From Callorhinus ursinus (Eukaryota > Chordata > Mammalia > Carnivora > Otariidae): DNA of 64,000 nt. Below, in pieces: positions 1-10,444 of this stretch. Within the stretch, counting starts at the first letter, position 1. Each line of letters begins with the position of its first letter. The position numbers and the translations under genes are program-made. Where the stretch lies: NCBI RefSeq assembly GCF_003265705.1, contig NW_020313168.1, positions 4,274,462-4,338,461 of the forward strand, in the 5' to 3' direction. Under the pieces are notes generated by a model. The model worked only from the letters and a program-made list of their open reading frames with translations. It was not told where the DNA came from and made no database searches.

Positions 1-724
1 AATGTGGAGGTGCAGGCAGGAGAGGAAGCAGGATGGGGGTGCTGGAGCATCATGGAGGCTCTGCCCTGCCCGCTGGCTCGGAGCTGCAGGAGCGGAGGGG
101 AGAGGCTCCCACCAGCCAGGGTCCTGTTTTGGAGCCGTGGAAACATCTGTCTTCTGTGGTGTCTCCTGACCCCGTGCAGAGCCTCCTCCCGCTCTGTCCT
201 GGGCCCTTAGGGCTCTAGTAGCTTTCAGCACTCCCCAGCCCAGCCCCTGCAACTACCCTCAAGCCTACATGGGGTCCAAGTGGTGACCCTCTCAGGGGGC
301 ACTTTACTGTGGGAAGAATTCAAGCCTGAAAAATGGGAGAAAACCAGGAGGGATCTACCTTTGGGCAGGGAGGATCCCTTAGTGATCGGGCCATCCTAGA
401 TAAGTATAATCATCCTCCAAACTGCACTGAAATGATTGGCTGCAACTTCAAATTCAGAATTCCAACGGGACAGCGGGTAAAGCCATTAGCTTTGGGTGTC
501 AGTATGGTGTCATCAAGACATCTGTTCAGTCAAAATGCTTGACCAGAGGAGGGGGAGCTGTATCCCAGGGGGGACAGTCCAGCAGGCACTGTGACCCCAG
601 AGGCAAAGCACTCTGGCTTCTGGAGGAATCTACAGCAAGTACTCAACTCACTTGCCCCTTCCCATTGGCAGACTTTTCCCAGCACTGGGAAGGTTTTATC
701 CATAGTATTTGTGAAGGATGATTG
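1..724. other. unique GC-rich DNA, no gene seen
   Basis: Short open frames on both strands lack any recognisable protein and have no consistent splice context. I see no repeat family here. The block ends where AT content rises into the next feature. Confidence 0.5.
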
Positions 725-910
725 ACGACAAGGAGACTTTGTTGTCCTATCAGCTGTAATTATCTTAATTCAAACATACTCCCTTATAGGGCTGACATCA
801 TACATGCTGTTTTCTAGAACAAATAGCTGTCAGAGCTGCCAAGCAGAGCTGCTTACTGTTTTATATCATTATGATATTTAATTTCAATTCTGCTATTTTT
901 TCCCGTGGAA
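725..910. promoter_or_regulatory. candidate conserved non-coding element
   Basis: An AT-rich island of low repetitiveness inside GC-rich DNA. It holds an E-box next to a homeodomain core (CAGCTGTAATTATC), a second CAGCTG-like site further right and the run TATGATATTTAATTTC. This mix is typical of developmental enhancers. Composition and motifs are seen; conservation and function are inferred. Confidence 0.4.
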
Positions 911-1020
911 CACTTTTGAGACTGTTTCTTCCACTTCTATCTGGAAAAATTGGAGCCCAGGGAAGTGAGACAGAGGAAGCCATTCTCTCACATCGAAGTA
1001 AGTACTGACCTGGAAGCTAG

Positions 1021-1281
1021 GAGGAAGAAAGGAAAGGAAAAGAAAGGGAAGGAAGGGAAAGGAAAGGAAAGGAAAGGAAAGGAAAGGAAAGGAAGGGAAG
1101 GGAAGGGAAGGGAAGGGAAGGGAAGGGAAAGGAAAGGAAGGGAAGGGAAGGGAAGGGAAGGGAAAAAAGGGAGGGGGAGGGAGTGGGGAGGGAGGGAGGG
1201 AGGAAGGAAGAAGGAGAAATAGAAAAAGAAAGAGAGAAGAGGAAGAAGGAAGGAAGGAAGGAAGAGGAAGAGAGGGAGGGG
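1021..1281 (+). repeat. (GGAAA)n/(GGGAA)n purine tract
   Basis: The plus strand is uninterrupted purine from 1021 to 1183, then purine-rich with single T breaks to 1281. Pentamers GGAAA and GGGAA alternate in blocks. The complementary strand reads through without stops as a Leu/Phe/Pro/Ser-rich frame, which is an artefact of the repeat. Such tracts can form triplex (H-) DNA and are usually length-polymorphic. Confidence 0.95.
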
Positions 1282-1589
1282 TGCCGGGAAGGGAAGTTCA
1301 TGACTGGTAAATGCACCTAATAACTGAGTTCCTTTGGCTACTGAGTACTTATGGGAGAAAGGACAAATGAGCAAAGGGGTCTGGGTGGCCTGGTTAGACA
1401 CAGCGCTCATTTGGAAATACATGTTTAATGGTTGCACTGAAAGATCATGAACAACAAAACAACTTCAAAAGACTAGAGAACTCAATGATCCCAAGTCATG
1501 TAGGTTTTGATTCAAGACCAACTTAATTTTCACCATTTACTGAGCTGCATTTATGGGTGAGTTTTTTTTTTTTTAAACCAGATTCACCA
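1282..1589. other. unique spacer
   Basis: No gene or clear repeat was recognised. A T-run at about 1562-1574 may belong to the poly(A) end of the minus-strand L1 that follows. Confidence 0.4.
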
Positions 1590-1835
1590 CTTACTTGCAT
1601 TTCATGCTTTATCACAGGCTTTTTCTCTGAGCATATTTCCCCCCCATACCTTTTGAGAGTAAATTGCAGACATCATGCCCCCTAATCTCTAAATACATCT
1701 AGATGCTTCAGTGGGCATTTTCCTGAGAATAAGGATACTGTCTTACATAACCATAAACGCACGTAATACTAGAATTATCAAAATCAGAACATTTACTATT
1801 GATAAAATATTATTATCTAATCCATAGTTGATACT

Positions 1836-2205
1836 TATTATGGACTGAATGCTTCTGTCCCCCCCCCACCCCCAGATTCATACGTTGAAGTCCTAACCCC
1901 CAACGCGATGGAATTTGGAAGTGAGGTCTTTGGAGGTAATTGAGTTTAGATGAGGTTGTGAGGGGAGGGTCCCCATGATGGGATTAGGGTCCCTAGGAGA
2001 AAAGATCCAGAGCACGCTCTCCCTCTCCCTCCCTCTCCTCCTCCCTCCCTTTCCCTCTCTCGCTCCAGCACGTGAGGGCGCAGCAAGAAGTTGGCCATCT
2101 GTCACCAGAAGAGGACTCTCACCAGACCCCAGCCATGCTGGCACCCTGGTGTCCGACATCCAGCCAGTGCTATTTCGTTAAGGCAGCTTGAATGGCCTAA
2201 TACAC
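1836..2205 (+). mobile_element. MaLR-type solo LTR
   Basis: It begins TATGGACTGAATGCTTCTG, continues with TTGAAGTCCTAACCCCCAA and GATGGGATTAGGGTCCCTA, and ends GGCCTAATACACTC. This order fits MST/MLT1-like ERVL-MaLR LTRs. It lies inside the older minus-strand L1. No internal retroviral region is attached, so it is a solo LTR. A local CT-rich expansion occupies about 2015-2060. Confidence 0.75.
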
Positions 2206-2437
2206 TCCTCCAATTCCATCGATTTTTGCCACGTCCTACCTGGTCAGGACCTACCCTGGGCTCACGAGCAGCGCTTGGCTGCCGTGCCCCCTTAACTTCC
2301 TTTAATCTGAAACAGCACCCGAGTCTCTGTGTTTCTTTACTAATGTTTCTGAAGAATACAGGCCAGTTATTTTGCAGGCTGCCCCTTGATTTGGGTTGTT
2401 CTGATGTTTGATGATCAGATTCGGGGTGTGCATTTTT

Positions 2438-2622
2438 TTAAAAAGATTTTATTTATTTGAGAGAGGCACAGAGAGAGAGAGCATGAGCAGAGAGAGGGAG
2501 AAGGAGACTCCCTGCTGAGCAGAGAGCCTGATGTGATGCGGGGCTCGATCGATCCCAGGACCCTGAGATTGTGACCTGAGCCAAAGGCAGATGCTTAACC
2601 GACTGAGCCACCCAGGCGCCCC
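2438..2622 (-). mobile_element. CAN-SINE, minus strand
   Basis: A full-length carnivore tRNA-Lys SINE in reverse: T-rich tail at left, tRNA-like head complement (GCCACCCAGGCGCCCC) at right. Flanking target-site duplications of about 15 bases begin GGGGTGTGC at 2423 and 2623, with one mismatch. It is inserted in the L1 fragment. Confidence 0.93.
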
Positions 2623-3077
2623 GGGGTGTGCGTTTTTGATGGGAAAACCACAGAAGTGATGGATGCCCTTCTCAGTGCATCACACCCATGTGGTACATGC
2701 TGCAGATGTGTTCAGTGTCTACCGGATCTCCCTGCTGTGATGACACGCTTTCCGCTTGGTGTTTGCTAAGTAGTGGGGTGGGGGGTGCATGGCGACTATA
2801 GCGTATCCCGACCCTCCTCATACTTCCGCCCACTGGTTCCTAGGTCATGGACCGTGTTTCCAGCTCCACCGAGCCACCGCCCCTCCCGTACGCATTGGCA
2901 TTCGACTATAAAGAGAAGCTCTCCCTTCACCCTATTTGTTCGTTTTCGTGTACTTTTGACAATTCTATCATCTCCAGACTCACGAAGATCAGCACAGACT
3001 CAGCCATAAAGGATGTTTCAGACTGGGTGCCTCCGTCCTCCTTAGAGTTAGAAAAATCCAGAATCATGGAAGATCAC

Positions 3078-3172
3078 TTAATTCAATGACATAACTTTAC
3101 AGATAGTACGGCCAGGTCCAGAGAGGAAAGGGACAGGGCCAGAGTCACAGCCGAGAGGACCAGCTGAAGGGC
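3078..3172 (-). mobile_element. MIR fragment
   Basis: The stretch AACTTTACAGATAGTACGG followed by AGAGAGGAAAGGGACAGGG and a GTCACAG motif resembles the reverse complement of the MIR core. It is highly diverged. Confidence 0.45.
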
Positions 3173-4000
3173 AGGGTGGTGGCTCCGGTGGGGAGTGTGG
3201 CCACGTCCTAGTGACGTGGTTCCAGTGCCCTACTTGATGGAAGCCCCCGGCCACGGGCTTTGTTGTTCTCCTCTGCGGCCTCGGAGCCGCATGGCTGACC
3301 CACGACTTCAGATGCCCTCCACAGGGGTGCGTGGGGCCCAGGAACCAATAATCGCATGCCTAAATTCAAGAGGACCCGGACCAGCACCTGTGCTGAGGAA
3401 GCTCACGGCCGGGAGCCAGAAACAATAGAAAGCCTGCAGCTCACCAGCTCGGACCAACCGCGAAGGGTTGTAGGAACCACCTCCTGCTCCCCTGGGACGC
3501 GTATAAGAGCTGACATCGAAATAATCCCCCCTAATAGCGCTAATAGCATGCAGGCGCATTAACAAAATTCCTTAGACTTTGCCTTCCTCAACTAAAAATG
3601 ACGGCAACGGATTTTATTATCTTGGAGGTTCTGGCCCCAGGGCTAGGATTCTGGAATCTAGAACTCCAATCTACTTGGGAACTTACTGGATTGGATTAAT
3701 GCAGAATCTCTTGCGTAAAAGCAAGAAATAATTAGCCCTGATAGTAGAAGCAGAAGCAGAATTGTGATTCATGATTCTTCTAACTGTTCTTCTCTTCTGC
3801 ACATTTTAACCTCCCCTCCCCAGCCTTGAAGTAACATATGTTCTACACGCACACAGACCAATAGAATCGCACTGGCATAAATGAGCATGACTGGGGGGGT
3901 CTGGTTCTCAGCCGGCGGCTCCCGCTTTCCGTCTGTGGGTGTCTCTCCGCGCTGGGTACAGAGGTACAGAATCCTGTCGCCCTGCTTGCCGGCACAAATG
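3173..4000. other. unique DNA, no gene seen
   Basis: Mixed composition. Open frames on both strands are short and unlike any known protein. An AT-richer stretch at 3560-3790 may be conserved, but it carries no decisive motif. Confidence 0.4.
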
Positions 4001-4140
4001 TGCTATAAAACACCCATAAATTCTCCTGACATTCCAGTGACCTTCGTGGGGTCTAGAAGAGCCACATTTCACACCAAAGATGGAGCTGTAAATACTCTGT
4101 CTGTGCAGTAAACACCGAGCTGACGCTGGCAGCTCACTCA
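4001..4140. promoter_or_regulatory. weak candidate conserved element
   Basis: Non-repetitive AT-leaning sequence with CTATAAAACACCCATAAAT and GAGCTGTAAATACTC. It stands out from the neighbouring GC-rich DNA, but evidence for function is composition only. Confidence 0.25.
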
Positions 4141-4263
4141 TGTTCCCTCTGTGCCTGCCTCCTCTCGGAGGAGATTTATTTACTGCCATGGAAAGTTCCG
4201 GCCCCACGGCAGGCAGCTTGCCATGACCCAGCGTCTCAGCATCTTGCTGCTTGCTGCTGCCGG

Positions 4264-4272
<9 letters not shown>

Positions 4273-4318
<46 letters not shown>

Positions 4319-4428
4319 CACAGGCGTGTGCACACACATANNNNNNNNNNACACACACGCACGCACACACTCCCTCCCACAGGCGTGTGCACACACATAC
4401 ACACACGCACGCACACACTCCCTCCCAC
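4273..4428 (+). repeat. (AC)22 microsatellite plus 48-base AC-rich minisatellite
   Basis: Positions 4273-4316 are a perfect AC run. It is followed by units starting CAGGCGTGTGCACACACATA at 4321 and 4380, each ending ACTCCCTCCCA. The complete second unit is 48 bases long. The first unit is broken by ten Ns. Confidence 0.93.
4341..4350. other. assembly gap (10 N)
   Basis: Ten Ns lie inside the AC-rich minisatellite. Without the Ns, the first unit would be 49 bases against 48 for the intact second unit. The gap length is therefore probably a placeholder, not a measured distance. Confidence 0.98.
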
Positions 4429-4430
4429 AA

Positions 4431-5140
4431 TTATAAAGCTGGGAGCGGGAAGGCCCCGGAGCAAATTACACCACGGTCTTATCAGTCTTTCTTGGGAGGT
4501 GATTTTAGAATGACTTACATTTTATTTATTTTTCTTTTTTCTAGTCTGAATTTTATGTTGTCTGCAGCTGTCCAATAGTTTTTATATAATTTTTAATTTT
4601 TCTAACTAAAATATGTATTTAAAAGGGATAGGTCCCCGCCCCCACCCCACCCCCACCCTGGGAGCCCTGGGAGAAAGGGAGTCTTGGAGAAGCAGGACGT
4701 TCCTTTGCTCCAGTGACTCTCTGGTGGACCACTTGACCAGCTGACCCATCCAGAACCATCCTCCTTCAGACGTGCAGACGGGCCAAGGGGCGACCTGCGG
4801 GGTCTTGGCCGAGGAGGTGGGTTGCTGCAGTCACTTGGCTGTCTCCTACAGCCAAGAGGCACCTATGATTTTCCAAATAATTCCATGGGGCATTCTCCAA
4901 GGTGCTGGGTCTGCCACCTGGGAAAACCATCCATGATCTCGGCTCTGTGTGGATAGAAAGAGCCAGACAGATGGCTGGACCATCTCTTGTCTCCTGTGGC
5001 CTCCCAGAAATCAAATCCCAGCCTCTTAAACCACAGCCCCCCCTGAGGGGAGAACTTTACTTTGCCCTCCTGCACCCCCCGCAAGAAATCAGGGGTCAAC
5101 GTAAGCTCCCCACCTGCCTCCCAGCTATTGCTCCCTGCCC
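4431..5140. other. unique DNA, no gene seen
   Basis: An AT-rich patch at 4500-4625 is followed by GC-rich, C-run-containing sequence. Open frames on both strands overlap each other and match nothing I recognise. Confidence 0.4.
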
Positions 5141-5144
5141 CCCA

Positions 5145-5265
5145 ATTCATCTCTGCGATTGTAATTAAGGTGCTGACAGAGAGGGTTAGCCGCCAGAATT
5201 GTTTGTTCAATTTATTGATTAGCTATTTCTCAGAAGTTCATTGCCATCTCGAAGCAGGGGGTGGG
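5145..5265. promoter_or_regulatory. candidate conserved element with SOX-like pair
   Basis: It contains TTGTAATTAAGGTG and GAATTGTTTGTTCAATTTA. The latter places ATTGT and a reverse CAAT within a few bases, an arrangement like a SOX dimer site. The block is non-repetitive and flanked by GC-rich DNA. Function is inferred. Confidence 0.35.
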
Positions 5266-6184
5266 GAATTGGGTCTCTAAGGTTCCTCATGACTCGGGCT
5301 GCTCCCGATGATTAAATGCAGCCACAACACATCCATCCTGGCGAGCAGCTCTACCCAAGGTCAAACATTCATGCAGAACGGGAGCCAAGATCTGCATGTC
5401 TAAATGCCAGTAGCAGGAAGGACTGGACAGCGATTCTGAAAGCCAAGAGAAGGGGAAGAGGGAGGCAGGGTAGAGGGAAGCATGGAGGGGAAGGAGGCTC
5501 AGAGGAAAAGCAGGAAGTGTGGTTATAGTGATTCTCACAAGGGGACACCCAGTGGGAAAATCTGGCGTGCCCCCACCCCCTAAACAAAGGCTACAAGGTG
5601 GGCTCTCCACACAGAAGCCTGAGCACCCGAATGGGTCAACTTGGTGTCTTAGCTCGGGTGACCCAGAAACAGAGTCTGAGTCAGGCTTATGTGGGAGGAC
5701 CTGGGGGAGAAGACCCCAGGGGGCAGGTGGGGGGGACCCAGAAGTGAGTGGGCTGCTGACCTCGGAGCTCAATAAGGCGACCTGAGGCAAGTCTCAGGTG
5801 TGAAATGTGCCCCCCTCCACCCCCAGCTTCTGGCTTCTATCGCCCTCGGGGCAGAGACCCCCCACACTTCCGAGGGGCACGGGGCTTCCCCCAGGCGAGG
5901 TGCCACCAGGGTGCCCCACTAGCTGCATGTGAGCCCCAGGCAATGACAGGAAGAGGTGTCAGCTGCAACCCTAACAGCCCACCTGATCACCTGAGCAGAG
6001 CTAAGCCCCTGCTGTGCTCGCTCTCACCTGAGCTAGAGCCCAGTGCTTTGCAAAACTAGCCCCATCTCGCCCTCAGCATGTGTGGTCTAGCTGGGGGAGT
6101 GGAGATGGGCATTCACCCAATAACCCCTAGGTCCATGAAAACGTGCAGCTGTGACATGGGTCAGGAAGGAGAGCCAGGGGACTG
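5266..6184. other. unique GC-rich DNA
   Basis: No exon was recognised. A stretch around 5645-5760 (GACCCAGAAACAGAGTCTGA onward) looks faintly LTR-like but is too diverged to name. A CTCF-like core, CCACCAGGGTGCC, occurs near 5903; it is a weak match. Confidence 0.35.
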
Positions 6185-6325
6185 GGTGCCCAGAGGAGCA
6201 CAGGGGAGGCCCTCCCAGCGACAGAGGTCCAGGAAGCCTTCTCTGAGGAAGTGGTGGCTGGGGGCAAGGTCTCAAAGAAGGTGGAAACTTCCCAGGCACA
6301 AGGGCGGGAGGCATCTCAGCCTGTG
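6185..6325 (-). mobile_element. L2 LINE fragment
   Basis: AGGAAGCCTTCTCTGAGGAA, then GCAAGGTCTCAAAGAAGGTG and TTCCCAGGCACAAGGG, reads as the reverse complement of the L2 3' region. It is an old, diverged fragment. Confidence 0.5.
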
Positions 6326-6754
6326 CTGAGGGTAGTGATGGAAGGGACTGGTGTCAGCAGGTGGGTGGGCTTTGTCTTCAGAGCTAGGGGAGCCACCAAG
6401 ATGGGTTAGAAGGAGGTCAGGACGCTGGGGCCCCCTGTCCGGGCAGCAGGTGGTGGTGGATCCAGTGGAGGTGGGGAAGGTGGAGAGAAGGGCTGGGTGA
6501 GAGGTCGGGGTAAAACCAGTCTTGGTGATGGGCTGGAGGGGGAGGGGGACACGGATGGAAGTAGGGTCATAGCTCTTCCCTGGCATGGGAAGACGTGCAG
6601 GCTGACTGTGAACATTCAGGCTGAGGTCTAAGGGGCTGGACACCTGGAGGAGACCACATGGTCACTTCTGGGGGAGGACGGGGATGGGGAGAAGGAAGAG
6701 ACTTCCACTGCTCGTACTAGAAACTTCCAAAATGTTCTCTTCAAGAGTCGCTCA
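6326..6754. other. G-rich unique DNA
   Basis: Plus-strand G-rich sequence may carry further L2 remnants, but nothing can be assigned. Open frames on the minus strand are Pro/Ser-rich because of C-richness. Confidence 0.35.
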
Positions 6755-7605
6755 AATATAATAATTCAACTTTTTAAATAATTAAACAAGGTGAACGAAT
6801 ACATGTAAAAGTGCTCAACATCATTAATAATCAGAGAGAGGAAATGAAAACCATAATGAGATACTACGACACAGCCACTAGAATGGCTAAAATTCAAGAC
6901 TGACAATTCCAAGTGTTGGCAAGGATGCGGAGCAACCCGAACTCTCATCCATTGCTGGTGGAACTGAGAAATGACACAGCTACGCTGGAAGCGTACTTGG
7001 CAGCTCCTTGTGAAGCTAGACATACACTTAAGTCTATGCCCCACAAACCTCAGTCCTCCAAATTTGCCCAAGAGAAATGAAAACACGTCTGCACACAAGA
7101 ATCTGGGCAAGAATGCTCATGGCGGGTTTATTTATAATGCACCCAAACTGAAAGCATGTTTTTTATCTAGTGACTAGGTCAACAAAGTGAGGTACATCCA
7201 TTCCCCAGAAGATTACCCTCTGATATAAAAGGAAAGCTGATACATGAGATGAGAACGAATCTCAAAAGCTTTGTTTATTTATTTTTTTTAATAAAGCTAG
7301 ACCCAACTTGGGGCTCCAACTCAAGATCAAGAGTCACATGCTCCACCTACCCAGTCAGCCAGGTGCCCCTCCAAAGCTTTAGACTAAATGAAAGAAGGCA
7401 GAGATGGTATAACCCACAAAAGATAGCATAGTCTATGATTCAGTTTATATGAAAATTCTAGAGAAGACAAAACTATAGGGATAGCAAGCTTGTGGGGAAC
7501 GGGGGTAGTGTCCCCAAAAGGACATAAGGAAACTCTTGTGGGCGATGTTAAGTGTTTTATATTTTGATTGTGGTGATGGTTACATAGGTATATACATTCC
7601 TATTT
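6755..7605 (+). mobile_element. L1 fragment: ORF2 3' part and start of 3' UTR
   Basis: It shows decayed C-terminal ORF2 features: GTGCTCAACATCATTAATAA, then CAAGTGTTGGCAAGGATG, then GCTCATGGCGGGTTTATTTA. It then enters 3' UTR-like TTGATTGTGGTGATGGTTAC. Many stops and indels show it is dead. It is interrupted by an old CAN-SINE. Confidence 0.8.
7273..7370 (-). mobile_element. old short CAN-SINE, minus strand
   Basis: The reverse complement of a tRNA-derived head ends CAGTCAGCCAGGTGCCCCT, preceded by a T-rich tail. Near-identical flanks CAAAGCTTT at 7264 and 7372 are the target-site duplication. It is diverged from the younger copies here. The host is the L1 fragment. Confidence 0.8.
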
Positions 7606-7614
7606 TTATTTTTG

Positions 7615-8395
7615 TGAAGACTTTTTTTTAGAGAAGTTTTAGGTTTGCAGCAAAATTGAGACATACAGAGGTTTCCTATAAACCCTTAACCCCTGACACA
7701 TATACAACCTTTCCTACTATCAACATCTCCCACCAGAGAGGTGCATCTGTCACAAACGATGAACCTACATTGAAACCTAATATCACCATAAGTATGTAGC
7801 ATACATTATGGTCCTCTCTCGGGATTGTACATTGTATGGGTTTGGACAAATGTACAATGATACGTATCTGCTATTGCATCATACAGAGTAGTTTCACTGC
7901 CCTAAAAATCTTTGCTTTGCCAATTCATCCCTCCTTCCCCCCAACCCCTTGGTTACCCCTGATCCTTTTACTGTCTCCATACTTCTGCTTTTCCCAGGAT
8001 GTCAAGGAGTTGGAATCATACAGCATGGAGACTTTTCAGATTGGCTTCTTTCACTTAGGGACATGCATTTAAGATTCCTTCACGTCTTTTCATGGCTTAT
8101 TAAACTCATTTCTTTTCATCACTGAATAATATTCCATTGTCCGGATGGGCCACACTTGTTCATCCATTTACCTTCTGAAAGACATCTTGATTGCCTCCAA
8201 GTCTGGGCAGTTATGAATAACACTGCGCTAAACATCCGTGTGCAGGTTTCCCTATAGACATAGTTTTCAACTCCTTTGGGTAGATAGATACCAAGGAGCA
8301 TGATTCCTAGATCCTATGGTAAGAGTATGTTTAGTTTTGTAAGAAACCGCCAAACTGTCAAACAAAAAGTGGCTGTACCAGTTGGCTCCCAATGT
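7615..8395 (-). mobile_element. L1 fragment, minus strand, with 3' end
   Basis: It starts at a T-run followed by GAGAAGTTTTAGGTTTGCAG, which is the reversed L1 3' UTR. It runs into reversed ORF2 C-terminal sequence (AATAATATTCCATTGTC, CTGGGCAGTTATGAATAACA, GAAACCGCCAAACTGTC). It lies between two plus-strand L1 pieces. Confidence 0.8.
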
Positions 8396-9352
8396 CCAAA
8401 GCTGCCACAATTTGAGCAATGAAATAAATTATGTATTGAATTATAGCCCAAAGTATAAAATAAATATCCACGAGTCTATACTGACATAAATAAATGAATA
8501 AATAAATTAAAATAAATAAATTTTAAAAAAGGTAGAGAACAGACAAATCCCCCTTGCAGGAGAACTCCTAATATAATTTAGGTAGATGCTCCGCCCTCCA
8601 TCAATTAAGTATGGGCTGTGCCTAGTGTTTTTCTCTTAAAGAGCACAGCATGGAAAGGGATGAAAACAGCACCTTCACCTTGGCGAGAAACACCACCTCA
8701 GCCAGCTGGTCAAGCTCCCCATCAATAGCCCTGAGTCATGGCTCCTCGATAGGATACAACATGGCACTCCACCTCTGTGCTCTTCCTGCCCCGAAACCCA
8801 CACTCAGTCTAATCCTGGGGAAAATAGGGAGCAAATCCAAAGTGTGGAATAATGGACAACACACCTGGCCAGTTGTCCACAAAACTGAGAAGGTCATCAA
8901 GAGCAAGGGGAGATTGGAGATGAGCCCTACCACGAGGAGCCTGAGGAGACACAGCACCTGAGCGTGACGCAGTGTCCTGCATGGGATCCTGGAGCAGGAA
9001 AAGGCCATTAAGGAAAAACCACAGAAAGCTGAGTAAAGCAGGGACTTTATTTATTTATTGTCTTTTAAGATTTTTTAAGTGATCTCTACATCTAACATGG
9101 GGCTCAAACTCACACCTCCGAGATCAAGGGTCATGTGCTCTACGCACGGAGCCAGCCAGGCACCCCTAAAGCATGGATTCTAGTTAACGATGTTATCGAC
9201 ACTGGCTCACTGATTTCAACAACTGTACTGTGTGAATGTTAGATCCTAACAGGCAGGGAGAAAAGGTCTTGGGTATATGGGGATTCTGTGTTATTGGCAC
9301 ATTTTTTTTGAAAAATCTAAAACTATTCTAAAATAAAAGGTTTATTAAAAAA
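8396..9352 (+). mobile_element. L1 3' UTR with intact 3' terminus
   Basis: It contains GAGTCTATACTGACATAAAT, then AGAGCACAGCATGGAAAGGG and GGGATCCTGGAGCAGGAAAA. It ends with the typical terminus CTAAAACTATTCTAAAATAA plus AAGGTTTATT. It is non-coding and hosts an old CAN-SINE at 9048. Confidence 0.85.
9048..9166 (-). mobile_element. old short CAN-SINE, minus strand
   Basis: The T-rich tail is at left, and the tRNA-like head complement ends GCCAGCCAGGCACCCC at right. Target-site copies TAAAGCAGGGA (from 9034) and TAAAGCATGGA (from 9167) flank it, confirming insertion into the L1 3' UTR. Confidence 0.85.
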
Positions 9353-9360
9353 TAATAAAT

Positions 9361-9571
9361 GAGGGAGCCTGGGTGCCTCAGTCGTTAAGCGTCTGCCTTT
9401 GGCTCAGGTCATGATCCCTAGGTCCTGGGATCGAGTCCCTGCCTCGGGCTCCCTGCTCAGTGGGGAGTTTGCTTCTCCCTCTGCCTCTGCCCCTGCTTGT
9501 GTTCTTTCTGTCTGTCTCCCTCTTTCTCTCTCTCTCTCTCAAGTAAATGAGTAAAATCTTTAAAATAAATA
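9361..9571 (+). mobile_element. CAN-SINE, plus strand
   Basis: A full-length copy with head GAGCCTGGGTGCCTCAGTCG, a CT-rich stretch (9515-9540) and an AAATCTT A-rich tail. It sits immediately after the poly(A)-like end of the L1, a common A-rich insertion target. Confidence 0.93.
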
Positions 9572-10428
9572 AGTAAATGGCATGACAATGACTTTGGCAT
9601 CAAGGCAATGGTGTGCGGTGCAGCCCCTCACCGGCATCTCTCTCTGTCCCGGGCAGGAAGGGCCAGAGGCCACGGTGCAGTCCCGCCCTGCTGTTTGTTG
9701 GCCGGGTGACTTGAGCCAGGCCGCTTCCCTTCTCCCGGCTCACCATTCCGCATTAAACTTGTGGCTAGTGACACCTGTGTCACTGGAGGTCCGGGAGGAC
9801 TGGACGCTCTCCTCAGTCTTGCCTGGGATTACCCGGGGCGCTTCTAGGTCATGCCATGTGGCTTCATCACAGAGAATTTGGCTCCGTGGGTCCCCACAGG
9901 GCCCAGACCCCGACCTGTTTAGCCAGCACCCCTTACATTTCTGAAGGCACCGAGGCCCGTCCTTGGAAAGGATGCCCCGCCTGCAGGTAAGGCCGTTAGG
10001 AGTACTTTATTGTTGGCTATTCTTTTTGCCCCTGGTGATTTTAGGCTTGACCGTGGGTCCTGAGGCACTGCTTCTTGCGATGGGTCCTGCAGAAAGGTGA
10101 GCGCTAACCACTGCCAGGCCTCTCACTGGCCAAGGGCAGGTCTCGGGATGCCAGCACACTTCTGAGCCTGTCGTCCTAGAGGTGCTGCCACAGTGCAAGG
10201 GGGATGTTTTAGGGGGCGGGGGCCCTGCCCTAGTCAGAGTTCCCACCGTGGAGCCAAAAACCAAGACCCAAGACGGAACAGAAGGCAGAAAGATGCACAT
10301 AAATAGACATTGAAACGTGACCATGCTCATCTCCAGGATAGTGAAATACAGCTCTTTTGCAAAAACATATTTGTGTTCATTCTCCTCTGAATTTTCCAAA
10401 TTCTCTGCAGTGAGGGTATGTTTCCTTC
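9572..10428. other. unique DNA, no gene seen
   Basis: GC-rich, becoming AT-richer after 10300, where CTTTTGCAAAAACATATTTG stands out as possibly conserved. Two overlapping open frames on opposite strands (9582-9944 and 10007-10399) look like chance. Confidence 0.4.
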
Positions 10429-10444
10429 AAAACCAGACCAAAAG

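Larger units (their letters stand above)
1590..2960 (-). mobile_element. L1M-type LINE 3' UTR, minus strand, split by two insertions
   Basis: Three blocks (about 1590-1835, 2206-2437 and 2638-2960) read in order as one old L1 3' untranslated region in reverse. Hallmarks are TTGCAGACATCATGCC on the left, AGGCCAGTTATTTTGCAG in the middle and CTTCTCAGTGCATCACA on the right. Between them lie an LTR and a CAN-SINE. The right edge is diffuse. No coding part of ORF2 was recognised. Confidence 0.75.

Noticed and set aside
988..1437. Minus-strand Leu/Pro/Ser/Phe-rich frames
   Set aside because: They translate the purine tract in reverse.
4273..4428. CRISPR-like regular spacing in the AC-rich units
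   Set aside because: Units are contiguous tandem repeats without unique spacers, in a mammalian genome.
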